Shown here piece after piece: positions 1 through 12,334 of a DNA stretch of 64,000 nucleotides; the first letter of the stretch is position 1; every line of letters starts with the position of its first letter. A program made the position numbers and the translations under genes. The stretch lies in assembly GCF_021869535.1 (NCBI RefSeq), contig NW_026262581.1:120060771-120124770 (forward strand), in the 5' to 3' direction. The notes below the pieces were generated by a model, which saw only the letters and a list, made by a program, of their open reading frames with translations, was not told where the DNA came from and ran no database searches. The stretch is from Mytilus californianus. Taxonomy: Eukaryota > Mollusca > Bivalvia > Mytilida > Mytilidae.

Positions 1-184
1 TCCATGTTTCTGTTATAGCTTCGTTTACTTCGTGACCATAAGTATCATTTACATAAAATTTGGACTCAATATATACACCAGTGCTGGTTTCAGTTCTATG
101 ATTAGTTTTACAAACAATGTACGAGTTACCAGATACATTTCGTTTTGTTTTCTGTTGTTTTTTTTTTTGTGTTTTTTTTTGTAG

Positions 185-315
185 TCTGGCAATATGTATA
201 CTGTTAAACTGAAAGCTTTTGCAAGTGAAGGTTTGATATCCGACAGTGACAGTTTGTTTACTATCAGATGTGAATCCAGTATAGAAAGCAGTACAGTTGG
301 AACTGTCAAAGTCGG
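185..315 (+). CDS. ZP gene 1 exon: end of ZP-N
   Basis: Acceptor ttttttttgtag, donor GG|gtatta. Encodes SGNMYTVKLKAFAS...FTIRCES. The final 'F-x-I-x-C' strand is typical of ZP-N. Phases 0 in and 2 out, the same as exon 30834-30689 of the second ZP gene. Confidence 0.72.
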
Positions 316-3300
316 GTATTATTTTACTTTAGGCTTACATTTTACAAATTAAAACTGTTCCCGGTAGAATATTTTTGGTAGTTAATTTGTACATAATATA
401 TAGTTCGTTTTGACTGATTGTTCTTATGATCAGCAACAATACAGTCGATCATATCCTCAAAATATCTGTAATTACTCAGTTAAATTAGATTTTAACAGAG
501 GAAATACGATTTATTTCACAATGAAGCACACCAACTTTCGTGTTTTACTAATAAAGTTGTAAATTGCGAGATCAAATTCGAAAACAAACTCATTCAAGTT
601 TGAAAGGAAAGTCATGACGTCATTCTTGCAAACGCACAAGTTCGCCACTGTAATGATTCCCATATTAAAAATAAAATCTGTATTTTCCCGAGCTGACAAA
701 ACAAAAGATTTTGCATATTATCGTTTGACAAAGAGACAAAGTCAATAAAGAGCCGAGAGAACTAATCAATTTGATATTGTGTCAAGCATAACCTTAGGAA
801 AATAAGGACAAAATAATAAATAATAAATCTAGAAGAATCTTAGCTAGCCACGGGTTACAATCCAGTCCCCTCCTCTCCACCCTTGACGAATTAAGATAGA
901 ATATCGGATCTACGAGGTAATAATTCCCATTGGTCGCAGTTGTAGGTGGCTGCATCCAATCAAAAAGCGCCTTTAAGATGATCACGTGTAAATGTAGAAA
1001 ATGTAAATAAAAAATTGCCACGTGCTTATTGTGCAGCATGTCTTTACCCCAAAATCATAGGACGATATTTAGTGACAATTTAAATGAACTAATTGGAGTT
1101 CTTGTGTATTTTTCTTTGCGAAAATGTTGGAATGTCAACGTATTTTTTCGGTTTCTGCTTCACGAAATTGGTAAACACTAGACACAACTTTTTTTACACC
1201 TCCACACTGAAGAGAGTTCTTGAACTACTATTTGTCAAGAATGATGTAATCGGAATGGGTGTGACTTTTATCTACTGGTAGATGGCGCTGCATTGTAATC
1301 ACAAATGTTGGCTTAATCTGCCAAGGGTGGAGAGGAGGGGACTGGATCGTAACCATTGGCTAGCGAAGATGATTTAGAAGATAAGTTGTGCAAATTGGAT
1401 CGACCGGAATGATGGGTGTTTAATAAATAATGCCATCGGAAAAAGAGGGAATGTTGGATAAAGCAACCATTTAAATAGTTATCAAAGGTACCAGGATTAT
1501 AATTTAATACGCCAGACGCACGTTTCGTCTACATAAGACTCATCAGTGACGCTCAGATCAAAATAGTTATAAAGCCAAACAAGTTCAAAGTTGAAGAGCA
1601 TTGAGGGCCCAAAATTCCAAAAAGTTGTGCCAAATACGGCTAAGGTAATCTATTCTTGGGATAAGAAAATCCTTAGTTTTCCGAAAAATTCAAAGTTTTG
1701 TAACAGGAAATTTGTAAAAATGACCATATAATTGATATTCATGTCAACACCGAAGTGCAGACTACTGGGCTGGTGATACCCTCGGGGACGAAACGTCCAC
1801 CAGCAGCGGCATCGACCCAGTGGTGTAAATAGTTATCAAAGGTACCAGGATTATAATTTAATACGCCAGACGCACGTTTCGTCTACATAAGACTCATCAG
1901 TGACGCTCATATCAAAATAGTTATAAAGCCAAACAAGTACAAAGTTGAAGAGCATTGAGGACCTAAAATTTCAAAACGTTGTGCCAAATACGGCTAAGGT
2001 AATCTATTCCTGTGATAAGAAAATCCTTAGTTTTCCGAAAAATTCAAAGTTTTGTAACAGGCAATTTATAAAAATGACCATATAATTGATATTCATGTCA
2101 ACACCGAAGTGCAGACTACTGGGCTGGTGATACCCTCGGGACGAAACGTCCACCAGCAGCAGCATCGACCCAGTGGTGTAAATAGTTATCAAAGGTACCA
2201 GGATTATAATTTAATACGCCAGACGTGCGTTTCGTCTACGTAAGACTCATCAGTGAAGCTCAGATCAAAATAGTTATAAAGCCAAACAAGTTCAAAGTTG
2301 AAGAGCATTGAGGACCCAAAATTCCAAAAAGTTGTGCCAAATACGGATAAGGTAATCTATTCCTGTATTCAAAATACAACATCCCATCTACGGACCCATT
2401 AAAGAATCGATGCAAGTTTGTTTTTGTTTTCAAGTAAAGATAACGTTACACTTTCTCTTTAAACGATGCTTTGGGTTAATTTTTTAAAACACAAAATATG
2501 TGTATTCGAAAAATGTGCATGAGAAAATATTCTAATCTAATACTTAATATTTACCAAATATTTCAGAAATATAGAACATATATCTTTAATTGGAATTTTT
2601 CTCAAATCAACACTGGAAGTTTTGGTGTCTCCCGACTGGAAAGCGGGATTTAGTGCTAATATTGGTGATAAGGTCAAACTCAAGTTTACCTTGACTTTTA
2701 CCGGTGCAAAGGGTAAGTAAACAATGCTATAATAAAATTGAATATATTTGATAAAACGTTTTAACATAATCATTTGGTGTAATTTGTAACACTATTTGTA
2801 ATCGGTTTTAAATTAAAACCTTTAACTCATCTTTGTGCACTAAAAATAGTAATGTGCTGCCTCTATTAAAATTCAAAATCATGTGTAGTTTATTTTGAAT
2901 TTTTTTCTTGTTTTTTGGACTTTCAAAAAACATATATAATAAAGGTACATTAAAAAACAGTTTATCTAAAATAATCAGCAGCAATTGTTTCATATACATT
3001 GTACTTGAATGTAATATCATAAGCTAGTTTGTATATTGTTGACAGAAAACGTGGATATCATAGGTGCTCGTTTGGTAGGGTTGACAGTTGCTCCGACGAA
3101 CAATTTCCAACCTATAAATAGAACAATGATGGATTCAGATGGGTATGATTTATTTTTGACATTAAATAAAAAAATATTAGTATCCATAAAGATTCGATCT
3201 CAATGACGTAAGAAAAGTTATAGAAATGTTATTTGTTTTTCCTGATCATGTACAAACATTTAACTTTTGTACGCGCCAGTGAAATAGTGTCTTTAAAAAA

Positions 3301-6300
3301 AAAACATTAAAGCTCTATTATTGTCAGTAACTTTATACTAGTAATGGTGTTTGGACGAACAAAATGAAATGTAAAACAAAAAGAAAAAGTTCCATAAAGC
3401 ACCAAACGCAGATAACTGTAAGATGTTAATGTTATAAAAAAAAAGGCGATGTGGTATGATTGCCAAAGAGACAACTATTCATCAAAGTTCAAATATGATA
3501 TAAAAAAACCAACTAATAGCATACAGCTCTCTAACAAGCTGTTGTGTTTATTTCTTCTTCTAATATAGCATCTGCTATTTGAAAGAGGAAAGGTTTAAGT
3601 GCTAAGAAAACTAATATAAGACCGATAAGTATTCATATGCATTTTCAACAGCACGAACCTCAATGGTGTATATGTGGTAAACTTCAAAGGAAAGATTACA
3701 TTTAATAGTTAAATCATCAAATGATTTTGATAGCATTATAAACATGACTAAGCGCTCACAAACATGTTTCACGATGCCACATTTTTTCTGTGGCTATATT
3801 TAGCCAGAAGCATGTAATTTAGTGGTTGTCTGCCATTTGTGTTTCTAATTACTGTTTTACCTTATATCACGAATTTGTTTTTTCTTCAATTGGTTCGTTT
3901 CACATTTTGTCATGCTTTTTATAGCTTGTGTAACAACAATTTCATATAACAATATATACTATGTCTTACTTTATTTTTCTATATACAGCTGTCCAGTAAA
4001 TCATTCACAAAACGTATTAGAAGTGTCTGGGCCATTTGAAACAGAATCAAATGGAACATCACCATTTATAGCGTATTCTCCGGAGTTTGAAATTGCCCGT
4101 TTCGTTGATTATCCTGTTTTACATTTCCGTGTGGACATAGAATACTGTTTTACTTTAGATTGTTTTCAAGTAAGTGTTATCTTATTAAACAAAACAATCT
4201 AAATTGGAGGCAACAGTAGTTAACCGATGTTCAAATCTCATAAATCCATTTAGAACATACAAATCAAAGAAAAAAAAACATAACTCGAGGGACTTGCATA
4301 AACTCCAAAATGACGATGCGTCGACATGGTAATGCTTGCATTACCGCCGTAAATTATTCAGTACTGATCAAAGATAAATTCACTTCATATTATCATCAAT
4401 ATATGTTAAGAAGTGTTTTTATCACAATTTCCGTGCATTGAAAATAAGGATATTTGGTAGTTACTTTCACTGAATGTGCAGTTCACAATTGCTGTCCGTG
4501 ATTTGAACTAATACATATTTAACCTACTCAAGGTAATTGCCGCTTTATATTCTACTTTATGTACCTTATCACCAAACACTACACAAAACCTAAAGACTTA
4601 AGCAACACCAAACGCTCCAAAAACTGGGGGACCTTAGGTGTTCCTGAAGGGTAAAATATTAGATAGATTTGTTTATGTTAAACCGACTTACCTATGAACA
4701 TTGCACAAAAGTATGAGACGTACACACTTGAAAACAACAAGTAAGTATTTCTAAGTTCATTTTGTATTTCTAAGTCCATTTTGTATTTCTAAAATTATTT
4801 GAAGTAAGTATGGTATTAACAATCTTTTGTTTTAGAACATGTGTAGTAACAGAAAGAAACGAGCTTTGGATGACAGTAATTCTAAGCAAATAGTTACTCA
4901 GTCCCAATTAACAGTCTTTAATCCATATTCAGAAGATTCACTGAGTAAGTTTTGCAAATAATTTTCCCATTCAAGAGACATAATCACCATCATGTATAAT
5001 GCCCTATCTTGATGGGAATGAGAAAAATAGCCGCCAGATTTTTTTCGCCGAAATTACAATTGTTTAAATAAAAAAGACATCGACTGATAAACAATTTGTC
5101 ATGTTGCTAATTAAATACGTATGAAATGTCTTAACTGTATTGAATGTGCATAAAATGAAAAAATGGAGTATATCTGTGAAGAGCATCTGCATTAATTATA
5201 ATTAAATTTAAGTTAATAAAATAACAACAACAAAAACAATAATTTAATCTAGTACTAGAGTTTGTGCATAAGTAATCGATTTTTTCTGGTTTTAAATCCG
5301 CATTGACTCAAAACGCTTTAAAATATTTCAATGAGAATCCCTTAAGGTAATTTTGTATGGGAATCATATTGCTTAATCGCTCTATGTCCACTGTGCAATA
5401 TTAATCATGTTAATAGATAGAATAAAACAAATAGCGTATTATATAATAGTGGAAACAATGATCTTGTTTGAGCTTACCAACCATTGATACATGTAGCATG
5501 TGTAGTATATCGTGCTACGTATTGGCTCGAAAGTGAATGTTCTATATACATGTTAAGTGAGGTTTGGTTTTGTCATGCTGATGATATATCTGCTAAATGA
5601 AGAGTATTTGATTTCTACTTTGTAAATCTTCACTTTCCTTCCATTAAAGTTACCTAGTAGTTAATTTGACATCAATGTTATACAGATCAAGTTAGTGGAA
5701 GACTATAATTTGTTTTTTGATATGTATGAAATCATTGCTATTGGGCATCACGATTTAGTCAATCATTACTTATCTAACAAATCAATCATTCAAGTCGAGT
5801 TGTGTTATGACAAAAATTGATAATCCATGAAGCCTAATACATGTTTAGGAAATAAACTATTGACTTATACGTTAAGCTAATTCATTGAATATTATTCAGA
5901 TCATATATTAACTCATCATAGATACCAGGCTTAAAATTAAGTACGCCTTACTCATCAGTGACGCTCGAAGAAAAAAAAAAGAGTTAAAAAGGCCAAATGC
6001 AGTACGAAGTTGAAGAGCACTGAGGTCCAAAAATTCCAAGAGGTTTTTTGCCGTATACAGCTAAGGTTATATATTCCTGGGTAGATATCCTTATATTTTC
6101 GACAAATTAAATGATTTGTAAACAGTTAATTTATAAGTCTGATAATTCATGTCAACACAGCTATGTTGAATATATGTTAGTAATGTAGTTAGTAATTGTC
6201 GTTACGGACAGCATTTAGTAAACTAAAATAATAGTACTTAAAAGAACATAATAGCATATGACCTCAAAAAGATTAAAATATGTCCTTAAGATAAATTGAC

Positions 6301-9300
6301 AGAGGAAATTACAAGCCACTACTGAAATGCATATCAAACAGCAACACACATGTAAATCGTCAAGCATTTAACGTTACGATTCATGGCAACGTAAAATTTT
6401 AAAAGTGAGTCGAGTACCTATGGTATATCCAGTTTTTTTCTTAAAAACGGTAGTACGTTGGCATATAGAGCGCTGTCTCAGTTTATACTTAGAATGTATT
6501 CTACTTTGTTTGGTAATCTGTCCCGAATTGCATCGGGTAACTTTTTGCACAATATCTACGTATGAATCTATATTTATGTGTGATTAACTTTCTTTGATAT
6601 TCCGAATCACTTTGAGGAGATAATGTTTGAATTAAACTGTAGCGGATCACAAGAACAGACTGGTAAATGCCCTTGATCTAAAGCCATTATGCATGTATTA
6701 ATAACCATTACTTAAAATGATACACAATTACGGCACTCGAACTATACCAAACTTATCTTATCATCTTCTATATACATATAATGTGAATCAGTAAGAATAT
6801 TACCAGCAATAACTAGAAAGGAAATGAATTGTTATGCTTTTAGAGTTTTTTTTAATATGAATTTAAACATTTGACATTATTCATTGATATTATGAATAGT
6901 GCTATTTTACTGAGTTTTTTCTTCTTCTTTAGATTCACAAAACAGCCCTTGTTACAGCAGTACGACGTTTGTGGCAATTGTCTCTACACTGTTAGGTCTA
7001 ATACTTTTGGAGGGTTTGGTTTTATTGTTTGAAGCAAAGAAATTACAAATAGTAAAAACAAAGGTAATTTGATTTATTGGAGAATACATGCAATGTCTTG
7101 CTTCGCGTACCGTAATAATTTCAAATCGCGCCTACGTTTGCATGTCTGAATTATGTTTAAGTACTTCGAATAAATAGTACATTTTGGTATTACGTAAAAA
7201 AGCAACAAATTAGTTACGCTCGAATTAACAGTTGGACGGTGATATCAAATACGAAGTTGGCTAGCTTCAAACACCAACACTTTCGATACGTTGTTGCGCT
7301 CTATACCTGGGGTAAATTAGACAACAACCTAAAACACATTAGAATTAGCTGGAGAACAAAACGCTGTCTTAAACAATTATAGACAAGTGTATCCGTAAAC
7401 ACTAATGTGAACGCTTATAACTGATTATCAAATATATGCCATAAAAAGTAAATTAACAAAAATACCGAATTCCGAACAACTGTCATATTCCTGACTTGGT
7501 ACAGGCAATTCCTCATGTTGAAAATGGTGGATTAAACCTGTTTTTATAGCTAGCTAAACCTCTCACTTGTATGACAGTCGCATAAAATTCCATTATACTA
7601 ACAACAATTTGTGAAAAAAAAACAGACATAATAGGTAAAAATGTCAAAAATAGAGGTACAGCAGTAAACATTGTGTTATTATCTTAATCACTATAAAAGC
7701 AAACAAATATATCAACGAAGAAAAACAAAATGGCATACAGAAAAAGAACATAAAATAACACTTTGAATGACCAAAGAAATAAGACATGCTGAAGAAAACC
7801 ACCAAAGAGGTTCATTACCTGAGAAAAACAAGTAAAAATGTGGAAAGGTTTAACAAGTTATTTTGTATCTCAACCCATTCCATTTCAATCTCTTTTGAAA
7901 AACAAAAGGTATTTCAATCAATTTAGAATAACAAAAGGTATATAGAAGAATTTACAACTGTCTAAAACTGGTATAAAAGCTAACAGAAACACAGGTATAA
8001 GCTGTAAGGATTTATGAGGAATTGTGTTCCTTGTGGGAAGGTTAAAGCTCAATGTCAAAATATTGATCACTGTTTTGGTTTTTGCATGACGCCTTATTTG
8101 TTGAATCATTGTTTGACTAACTTTCAGTGCAGTTTCGAATACACACACTACATGATTATTTACACAAAAGTAATAAATATGCGTTTTGTGTACCATAATG
8201 CCACAATAAAGTGCTTATTTCCTATGATGGCAATGTTGTTTTTTTTTCTCAAATATTGAGTCCAATTTGTTTATATCATTTCTTTAAGAGTGCTTTGGAA
8301 AAATCGTCCATGAACGTCTATCATTGTTTGCAGGTATCTCCAAGTCAAAGCATTTCGTTTGAGAAAGTACCATTGTGTGATTCGGAATATAAAAATCCTG
8401 TTAATGGTTACCATCCACCAAAACAACATAACATAGGACATTTTGTTATGTGATTATTTACTCGGCCAACGAGCCATCAACGAGTGTTTAAAACTTTCGG
8501 AGTTGATTATTGTTTTGATAAACCCTGGTTTTTAGTTCCTGCATACGCTTTCATTGTGATTTAAATTCTTATGTTCTTTATTTTTGTTTGTAAAAGATTT
8601 CAAAAGGCTTTAGTTTGTACAGCAGGTTGTATAAATATTGAGCGCAAAGTTATTTCAATCTGTTTAACGTGATGATTATTTGTCCACGCTCCACTTACAA
8701 TGATCTAAAAAAACGCTCTGTTTTATAGACCTTTCGGAATCCTCTGGTCATGTTGCAATGATACACACCTTGACAAATTAGGATATAATTTTCCTTGGCT
8801 GATGTAATATTTACTGAAACAGAAAGTTTAAAGGAGTGTTGTCAGATCCGTATAAGCAAAGAGTTAACACAAGATCTTTATTTTAATCAAATTAAAGTTA
8901 ATTGAAAAAATTTGAGCGGGAATATGTTTGATTAGACACATTAAAGGTTTTTAAAATGAGAGACTAAATATACCAAAGGGACATCCAAACTCATAAGTCG
9001 AGAATAAACACACAAAAAAAAGTATACAAAACACAACATAGGAAACTGAAGACTGGGCTACACGAAACCAACCAAAAACTGGGGGTGATCTCAGGTGCTC
9101 CGGAAGGGTAAGTAGATCCTGCTCCACATGTGGCACCAGTCGTGTTACTCAAATATGTACAAACCCGATGATGAGTCGGTCACATTTGGGGAAAAGGAGA
9201 ACGGAATTGTGATAACGACGATGAGAACATTTTCGTTGTCATCTGTGAAACAGATATTCCATCACGGTCAATCAACTCGTGACAGAGTCAACAAAATTAA

Positions 9301-9526
9301 GGAATATTTCTGCTGAAATCTAAATTCATTGAAAGTTTGAATGCAGCTTTGTGAATAAATGCTTATCTTTCAACTTGTGTTTGTTTTCTTACAGGGAATA
9401 CCCAGTAACACTCCTGCTTGTCAAAAGTCAGCAAATTTTCCTTGGTTTTCTTATCTCGTACCTTTTAAAATGTTCTTTATTACGCTATTTGTTGTTGCTG
9501 AAAGATCTTTAATAATTTTAGTTTAA
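185..9526 (+). CDS. ZP-domain transmembrane protein, 5'-partial, 7 exons in window
   Basis: Exons: 185-315, 2567-2712, 3046-3142, 3989-4169, 4836-4944, 6933-7063, 9395-9526. Every intron is GT..AG and every phase matches (0-2, 2-1, 1-2, 2-0, 0-1, 1-0, stop), giving 308 residues in one frame. The order is the end of ZP-N (TVKLKAF...FTIRCES), the start of ZP-C (IGDKVKLKFTL), the ZP-C core (DSDGCPVN, then a Cys-rich strand ending CFTLDCFQNMC), a furin-like site (RKKRA), a hydrophobic membrane segment and a short tail. ZP proteins polymerise extracellularly after furin-type cleavage; that role is family knowledge. The signal peptide and first half of ZP-N lie left of the window. The gene converges on a second ZP gene (42887-19637, - strand) with the same exon phases, so they are probably paralogues. 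Which ligand or structure it serves cannot be told. Exact last-exon usage is less sure. Confidence 0.78.
833..1386. mobile_element. MITE-like inverted-repeat element
   Basis: Two arms of about 65 bp face each other: around 833-900 (core ccagtcccctcctctccacc) and around 1318-1386 (its reverse complement, ggtggagaggaggggactgg). The core of about 43 bp differs at only a few positions and similarity extends outward through 'gctagc..aagat'. About 420 bp of non-coding DNA lies between. Lies in an intron of ZP gene 1. No target duplication could be fixed. Confidence 0.6.
1472..2366 (+). repeat. Tandem repeat, about 354-bp unit, 2.5 copies
   Basis: The block 'aaatagttatcaaaggtacc' recurs with its GGTACC at 1487, 1841 and 2194, so the period is 353-354 bp. 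The third copy is cut at about 2366. Copies are nearly identical. I recognise the unit as a common mussel repeat. Short ORFs here are chance. Confidence 0.85.
2567..2712 (+). CDS. ZP gene 1 exon: start of ZP-C
   Basis: Acceptor tatttcag, donor AAGG|gtaagt. Encodes STLEVLVSPDW followed by IGDKVKLKFTLTF, the 'iGd.v.l' strand pair that opens ZP-C. Phases 2 in and 1 out, matching exon 29006-28852. Confidence 0.75.
3046..3142 (+). CDS. ZP gene 1 exon: ZP-C linker ending DSDG
   Basis: Acceptor ttgttgacag, donor GG|gtatga. Encodes ENVDIIGARLVGLTVAP...MMDSDG. The DG joins the Cys-Pro of the next exon to give the 'D-x-D-G-C-P' signature of ZP domains. Confidence 0.78.
3438..3515 (+). repeat. Dispersed mussel repeat (gatgtggtatgattgcc family)
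   Basis: Contains 'gatgtggtatgattgccaa' and 'gagacaac', the diagnostic core of a family seen at least nine times in this window. Intronic to ZP gene 1. Confidence 0.7.
3989..4169 (+). CDS. ZP gene 1 exon: ZP-C core
   Basis: Acceptor ctatatacag, donor CAA|gtaagt. Starts (G)CPVNHSQNV and ends HFRVDIEYCFTLDCFQ; the Cys spacing and alternating strands fit ZP-C. Pairs with exon 22972-22780 of the second gene. Confidence 0.8.
4170..4835. other. Intron of ZP gene 1
   Basis: Non-coding apart from a fragment at about 4596-4655 of the 'gggggtgatctcaggtgctcc' repeat family seen in full at 8950. Confidence 0.5.
4836..4944 (+). CDS. ZP gene 1 exon: furin-like cleavage site
   Basis: Acceptor ttttgttttag, donor CTGA|gtaagt. 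Encodes NMCSNRKKRALDD, the last ZP-C cysteine followed by a basic RKKR cleavage site, as expected directly after a ZP domain. Confidence 0.8.
5922..6165 (+). repeat. Degenerate single copy of the 354-bp unit
   Basis: Shares 'ataccagg', 'ctcatcagtgacgctc', 'gttgaagagca(c/t)tgagg' and 'ctaaggt.atctattcctg' with the tandem at 1472-2366, but is shortened and diverged. Confidence 0.7.
6933..7063 (+). CDS. ZP gene 1 exon: membrane segment
   Basis: Acceptor cttcttctttag, donor AAG|gtaatt. Encodes SPCYSSTTFVAIVSTLLGLI then LLEGLVLLFEAKK: one membrane helix followed by a basic stop-transfer stretch. Confidence 0.72.
7450..7690 (+). repeat. Dispersed mussel repeat (ctgacttggtacaggc family)
   Basis: Contains 'aactgtcatattcctgactt', 'ggtacaggca' and 'tagctagctaaacctc'. 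A second copy lies at 25765-25945. Lies in the last intron of ZP gene 1. Confidence 0.65.
8945..9300 (+). repeat. Dispersed mussel repeat (ggtgatctcaggtgctcc family)
   Basis: Runs from 'gggacatccaaactcataag' through 'ggtgatctcaggtgctccgg' to 'caatcaactcgtgac'. Related copies: 16446-16670 (+), 20550-20735 (-), 11570-11700 (-, distal part only). Confidence 0.75.
9395..9526 (+). CDS. ZP gene 1 putative last exon
   Basis: Acceptor ttgttttcttacag. Encodes GIPSNTPACQKSANFPWFSY, a second hydrophobic stretch (MFFITLFVV) and a TAA stop. Frame fits the preceding exon, but a transcript that reads into the intron at 7064 would stop within three codons instead. No clear poly(A) signal was found nearby. 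Confidence 0.5.
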   Translation, partial: GIPSNTPACQKSANFPWFSYLVPFKMFFITLFVVAERSLIILV

Positions 9527-12128
9527 TTAATTCACAACTTTTGATTAGACATTGAAACACATTTATAAGTTAATATATTGTATAGACACCCATCTATTGT
9601 AGAAGACTGTATTTTAACCTCTGACTGTCTTATGTTTTTGTGTGTGTCGTTGTATAGTTCTTTCATTGGTTTATACCCAACATTTTCTAAAATTTCATTT
9701 TCATTTTTCATGAAATGAAATTGGAGATATCAAAAGGAATTTTAAGAATGTATAGCCTACACGTACGCATTATAGGGATCCCGGTTAACAAGACTTTCAG
9801 ATGAAACCCGTGCTCTTTTCCTCATTTATGACACCACAAAATACTATATTGCATCAGATTCCTCACTAAAATAAGTAACAGTATCGATGTCACTAAATGA
9901 GCAAGAAACTACTTACCCTTTTTGAGCACCTAAATTAATCCCGATTATGAGTGGTGTCCATATTTTAAATTAGAAAACCAATCATTTCTAATTCAATCAT
10001 CAGATTTTTGTCTTATTGACATTTGCTTCGCATATCCTTTTATTTTTATTATAAGGAGATGCTTATTCAGAGCTTTCCAGTGGGAAATCTAGTGACAAAA
10101 TATAACCGTCCCTGTAAAAACTGAAAACTAGATCTTTTCAATGTTTGTTCCATTTTAGCAAGGACGCTATCAATTATAAATTCACGGGAAAACGTTCTGG
10201 TAAATAATAAAATAGAAATAAGTAGAAATAAAAACAAAACTTCTATTTAATACTATCATTTCCCTCCTTAAATAGAAAACGACGAGTTCAGCAGACTAAA
10301 AGAGCTTGGTATAAAATTGGTTTAAAATGTTGCTATGCGAACAAATTCCTGGAGTACCAAATTCAATCTATTTTTTTACTGGCTGTATTCCTCTCTGAAA
10401 CATGCAAATTATCCGTATATATGCAGCTAGATCAGAAAAAAGTGAGGGAAAAAAATCCAAAGGATCGATTGATATGTAGCAAAGATTGGCATTTTTGAAA
10501 TTAAGTTACTAAGCAAATTCAAACGGACATTATCCCGATGTAAACATTGAATGTGAATAGATCGAGAAGACCGCAAATACATGTACAAAAATCGAGACGA
10601 CCTTTTCTTAAAATTGTATAAAATAGTAAAAAGATGCCTACTTTATAAGAATATTCATCTTTAATTGTTTAACCTGCACAGACAGACTTTTATAATGGTA
10701 TATTCATGAAAAGACCATATTTCTTAATTAAATTGTTATGTGGCAAGAGCAGATCGGTGTACTCGAAAACTTAGAATGTGAAAAATAGGTATATTTGGGG
10801 AAATTGTAACATGCTAAGGACTATGTGGAACACTCCAAAAATCGGTGACTATCTATAGATTTGGTATGTACAGGATTTTTTTCAATTTTTTTTATCAATA
10901 TGAAGCAAAGATTGGCATTTTTTAGAATTCAGTTTCACAAGCGTCTAATGCAAGTATCTCGATAAATACTGAGCATAAAACATCGTGTATTTGCATGTAT
11001 ATTTCTTATAACACAGTTTAACAAATAATTTCTTTAAAATGTACAATTGTTATTTAGAAATAACTCTTGATCAGGGTCGTCACCGGCATTGTTTTATTAT
11101 TGATTTTCTCAACCCTATCATAAGAAGAGGTAATTTTCTTTTGTTCTTTTTCACTAGATTTCCCACTGTTTTACGTTATATTTTGGCATTTATTTGTCTC
11201 TGCTAAGGACCATTATTCTAATGTGAAATAGTATTAACGGTACAATTATTACTGCGCCAGATTCGCATTACGACAATTATTGTCTCTTCAGTGATTCTCG
11301 AGGTCTAAATATTTGAAACAAAAATAGCTGATGAGATAAAAAAAAAAAAGGGACATTAAGTATAGCCAAATCCGGAGGGAGAAATAATCCTTAATATAAA
11401 ATAATTTCCAAAATGATAGATTTATATTGCCAGTAACATTTTATTGTAAAAAAAATAGATAGCTGTGTATAAAAAGTTTGAACATGAAAAGAAAAATACA
11501 TTAGACATATTAAGCAGTAGTACAAAAAAATTGACACCGCTGAAATTAGTTTTATTTTGTTTTTTTGTTGATTTTGTCACGAGTTGATTGACCGTTATGG
11601 AATATCTATTTCACAGATGAGAACGAATATGTTCCAATCTCCTTATTTTCATATTTGATAGCTAGAATGTGTACTATAAAATTGCCTTTGTAGCGTGCTA
11701 TAACTTCATATTGGGATAGGAAGAGTTAAAGCATCTTTAATCAAGTAGTCGGTATTGTCATGATTTGTATGATACCCTTTTTCGTAAATTCGAGATAAAA
11801 AAACGTGTGTAATTTATGTTAGTTCAAATTTAATTCAATCCCTAGTCAATACACAGTTTTGACTGTTGCTTTGGTTCTGGTGCTCTCATACGTTTTACAA
11901 TTTAGCTTTCCATTATTATTTTGTTTTGGCCTTGAACGTACCTGATGTTTTTTTATTCAAGAAACACATTTCTTGTTTAACATGTGTTTTAACCAGCAGT
12001 CGTTTTTCCTATAGAATATCATGTGTCAAGTAGCTAACACTTTGGTTGCCTGTCTTAAATAATCCGTTTATTTTTAAATTACCAGATATCTAATTATATA
12101 ACTGTGCCAAAATCAAGAGTGATCATTT
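9527..12128. other. Intergenic: no gene seen
   Basis: Lies between ZP gene 1 and a LINE. About 11240-11400 resembles a relative of the tandem-unit family ('gcgccagattcgcattacga', 'ctcttcagtgattctcgagg'). About 11570-11700 is a reverse copy of the distal part of the 8945 family ('cacgagttgattgaccgtta'). A short segment near 10079 recurs inverted near 11165. Nothing else identifiable. Confidence 0.5.
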
Positions 12129-12334
12129 CAATAGACAATAGACAATAGACAATACTTTATTATTAAACCTCAGACACATAGGTGTACAAGAGGACATCGT
12201 ATATACACGTATACACATTTTTATACTCAATACATTTACACTACACATAATAATGCATACATGCATGGTAAAATACAGCAAAATGTCAATTTACAAATTA
12301 CCATAACATTCAACTCAAAAAAGACAAATATAAA

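Noticed and set aside
2004..2192. Short ORF on the - strand
   Set aside because: Lies wholly inside the 354-bp tandem repeat.
10079..11190. Transposon with inverted ends (agtgggaaatctagtga and its reverse)
   Set aside because: Only one short matching segment of about 17-28 bp was found, with no consistent edge.
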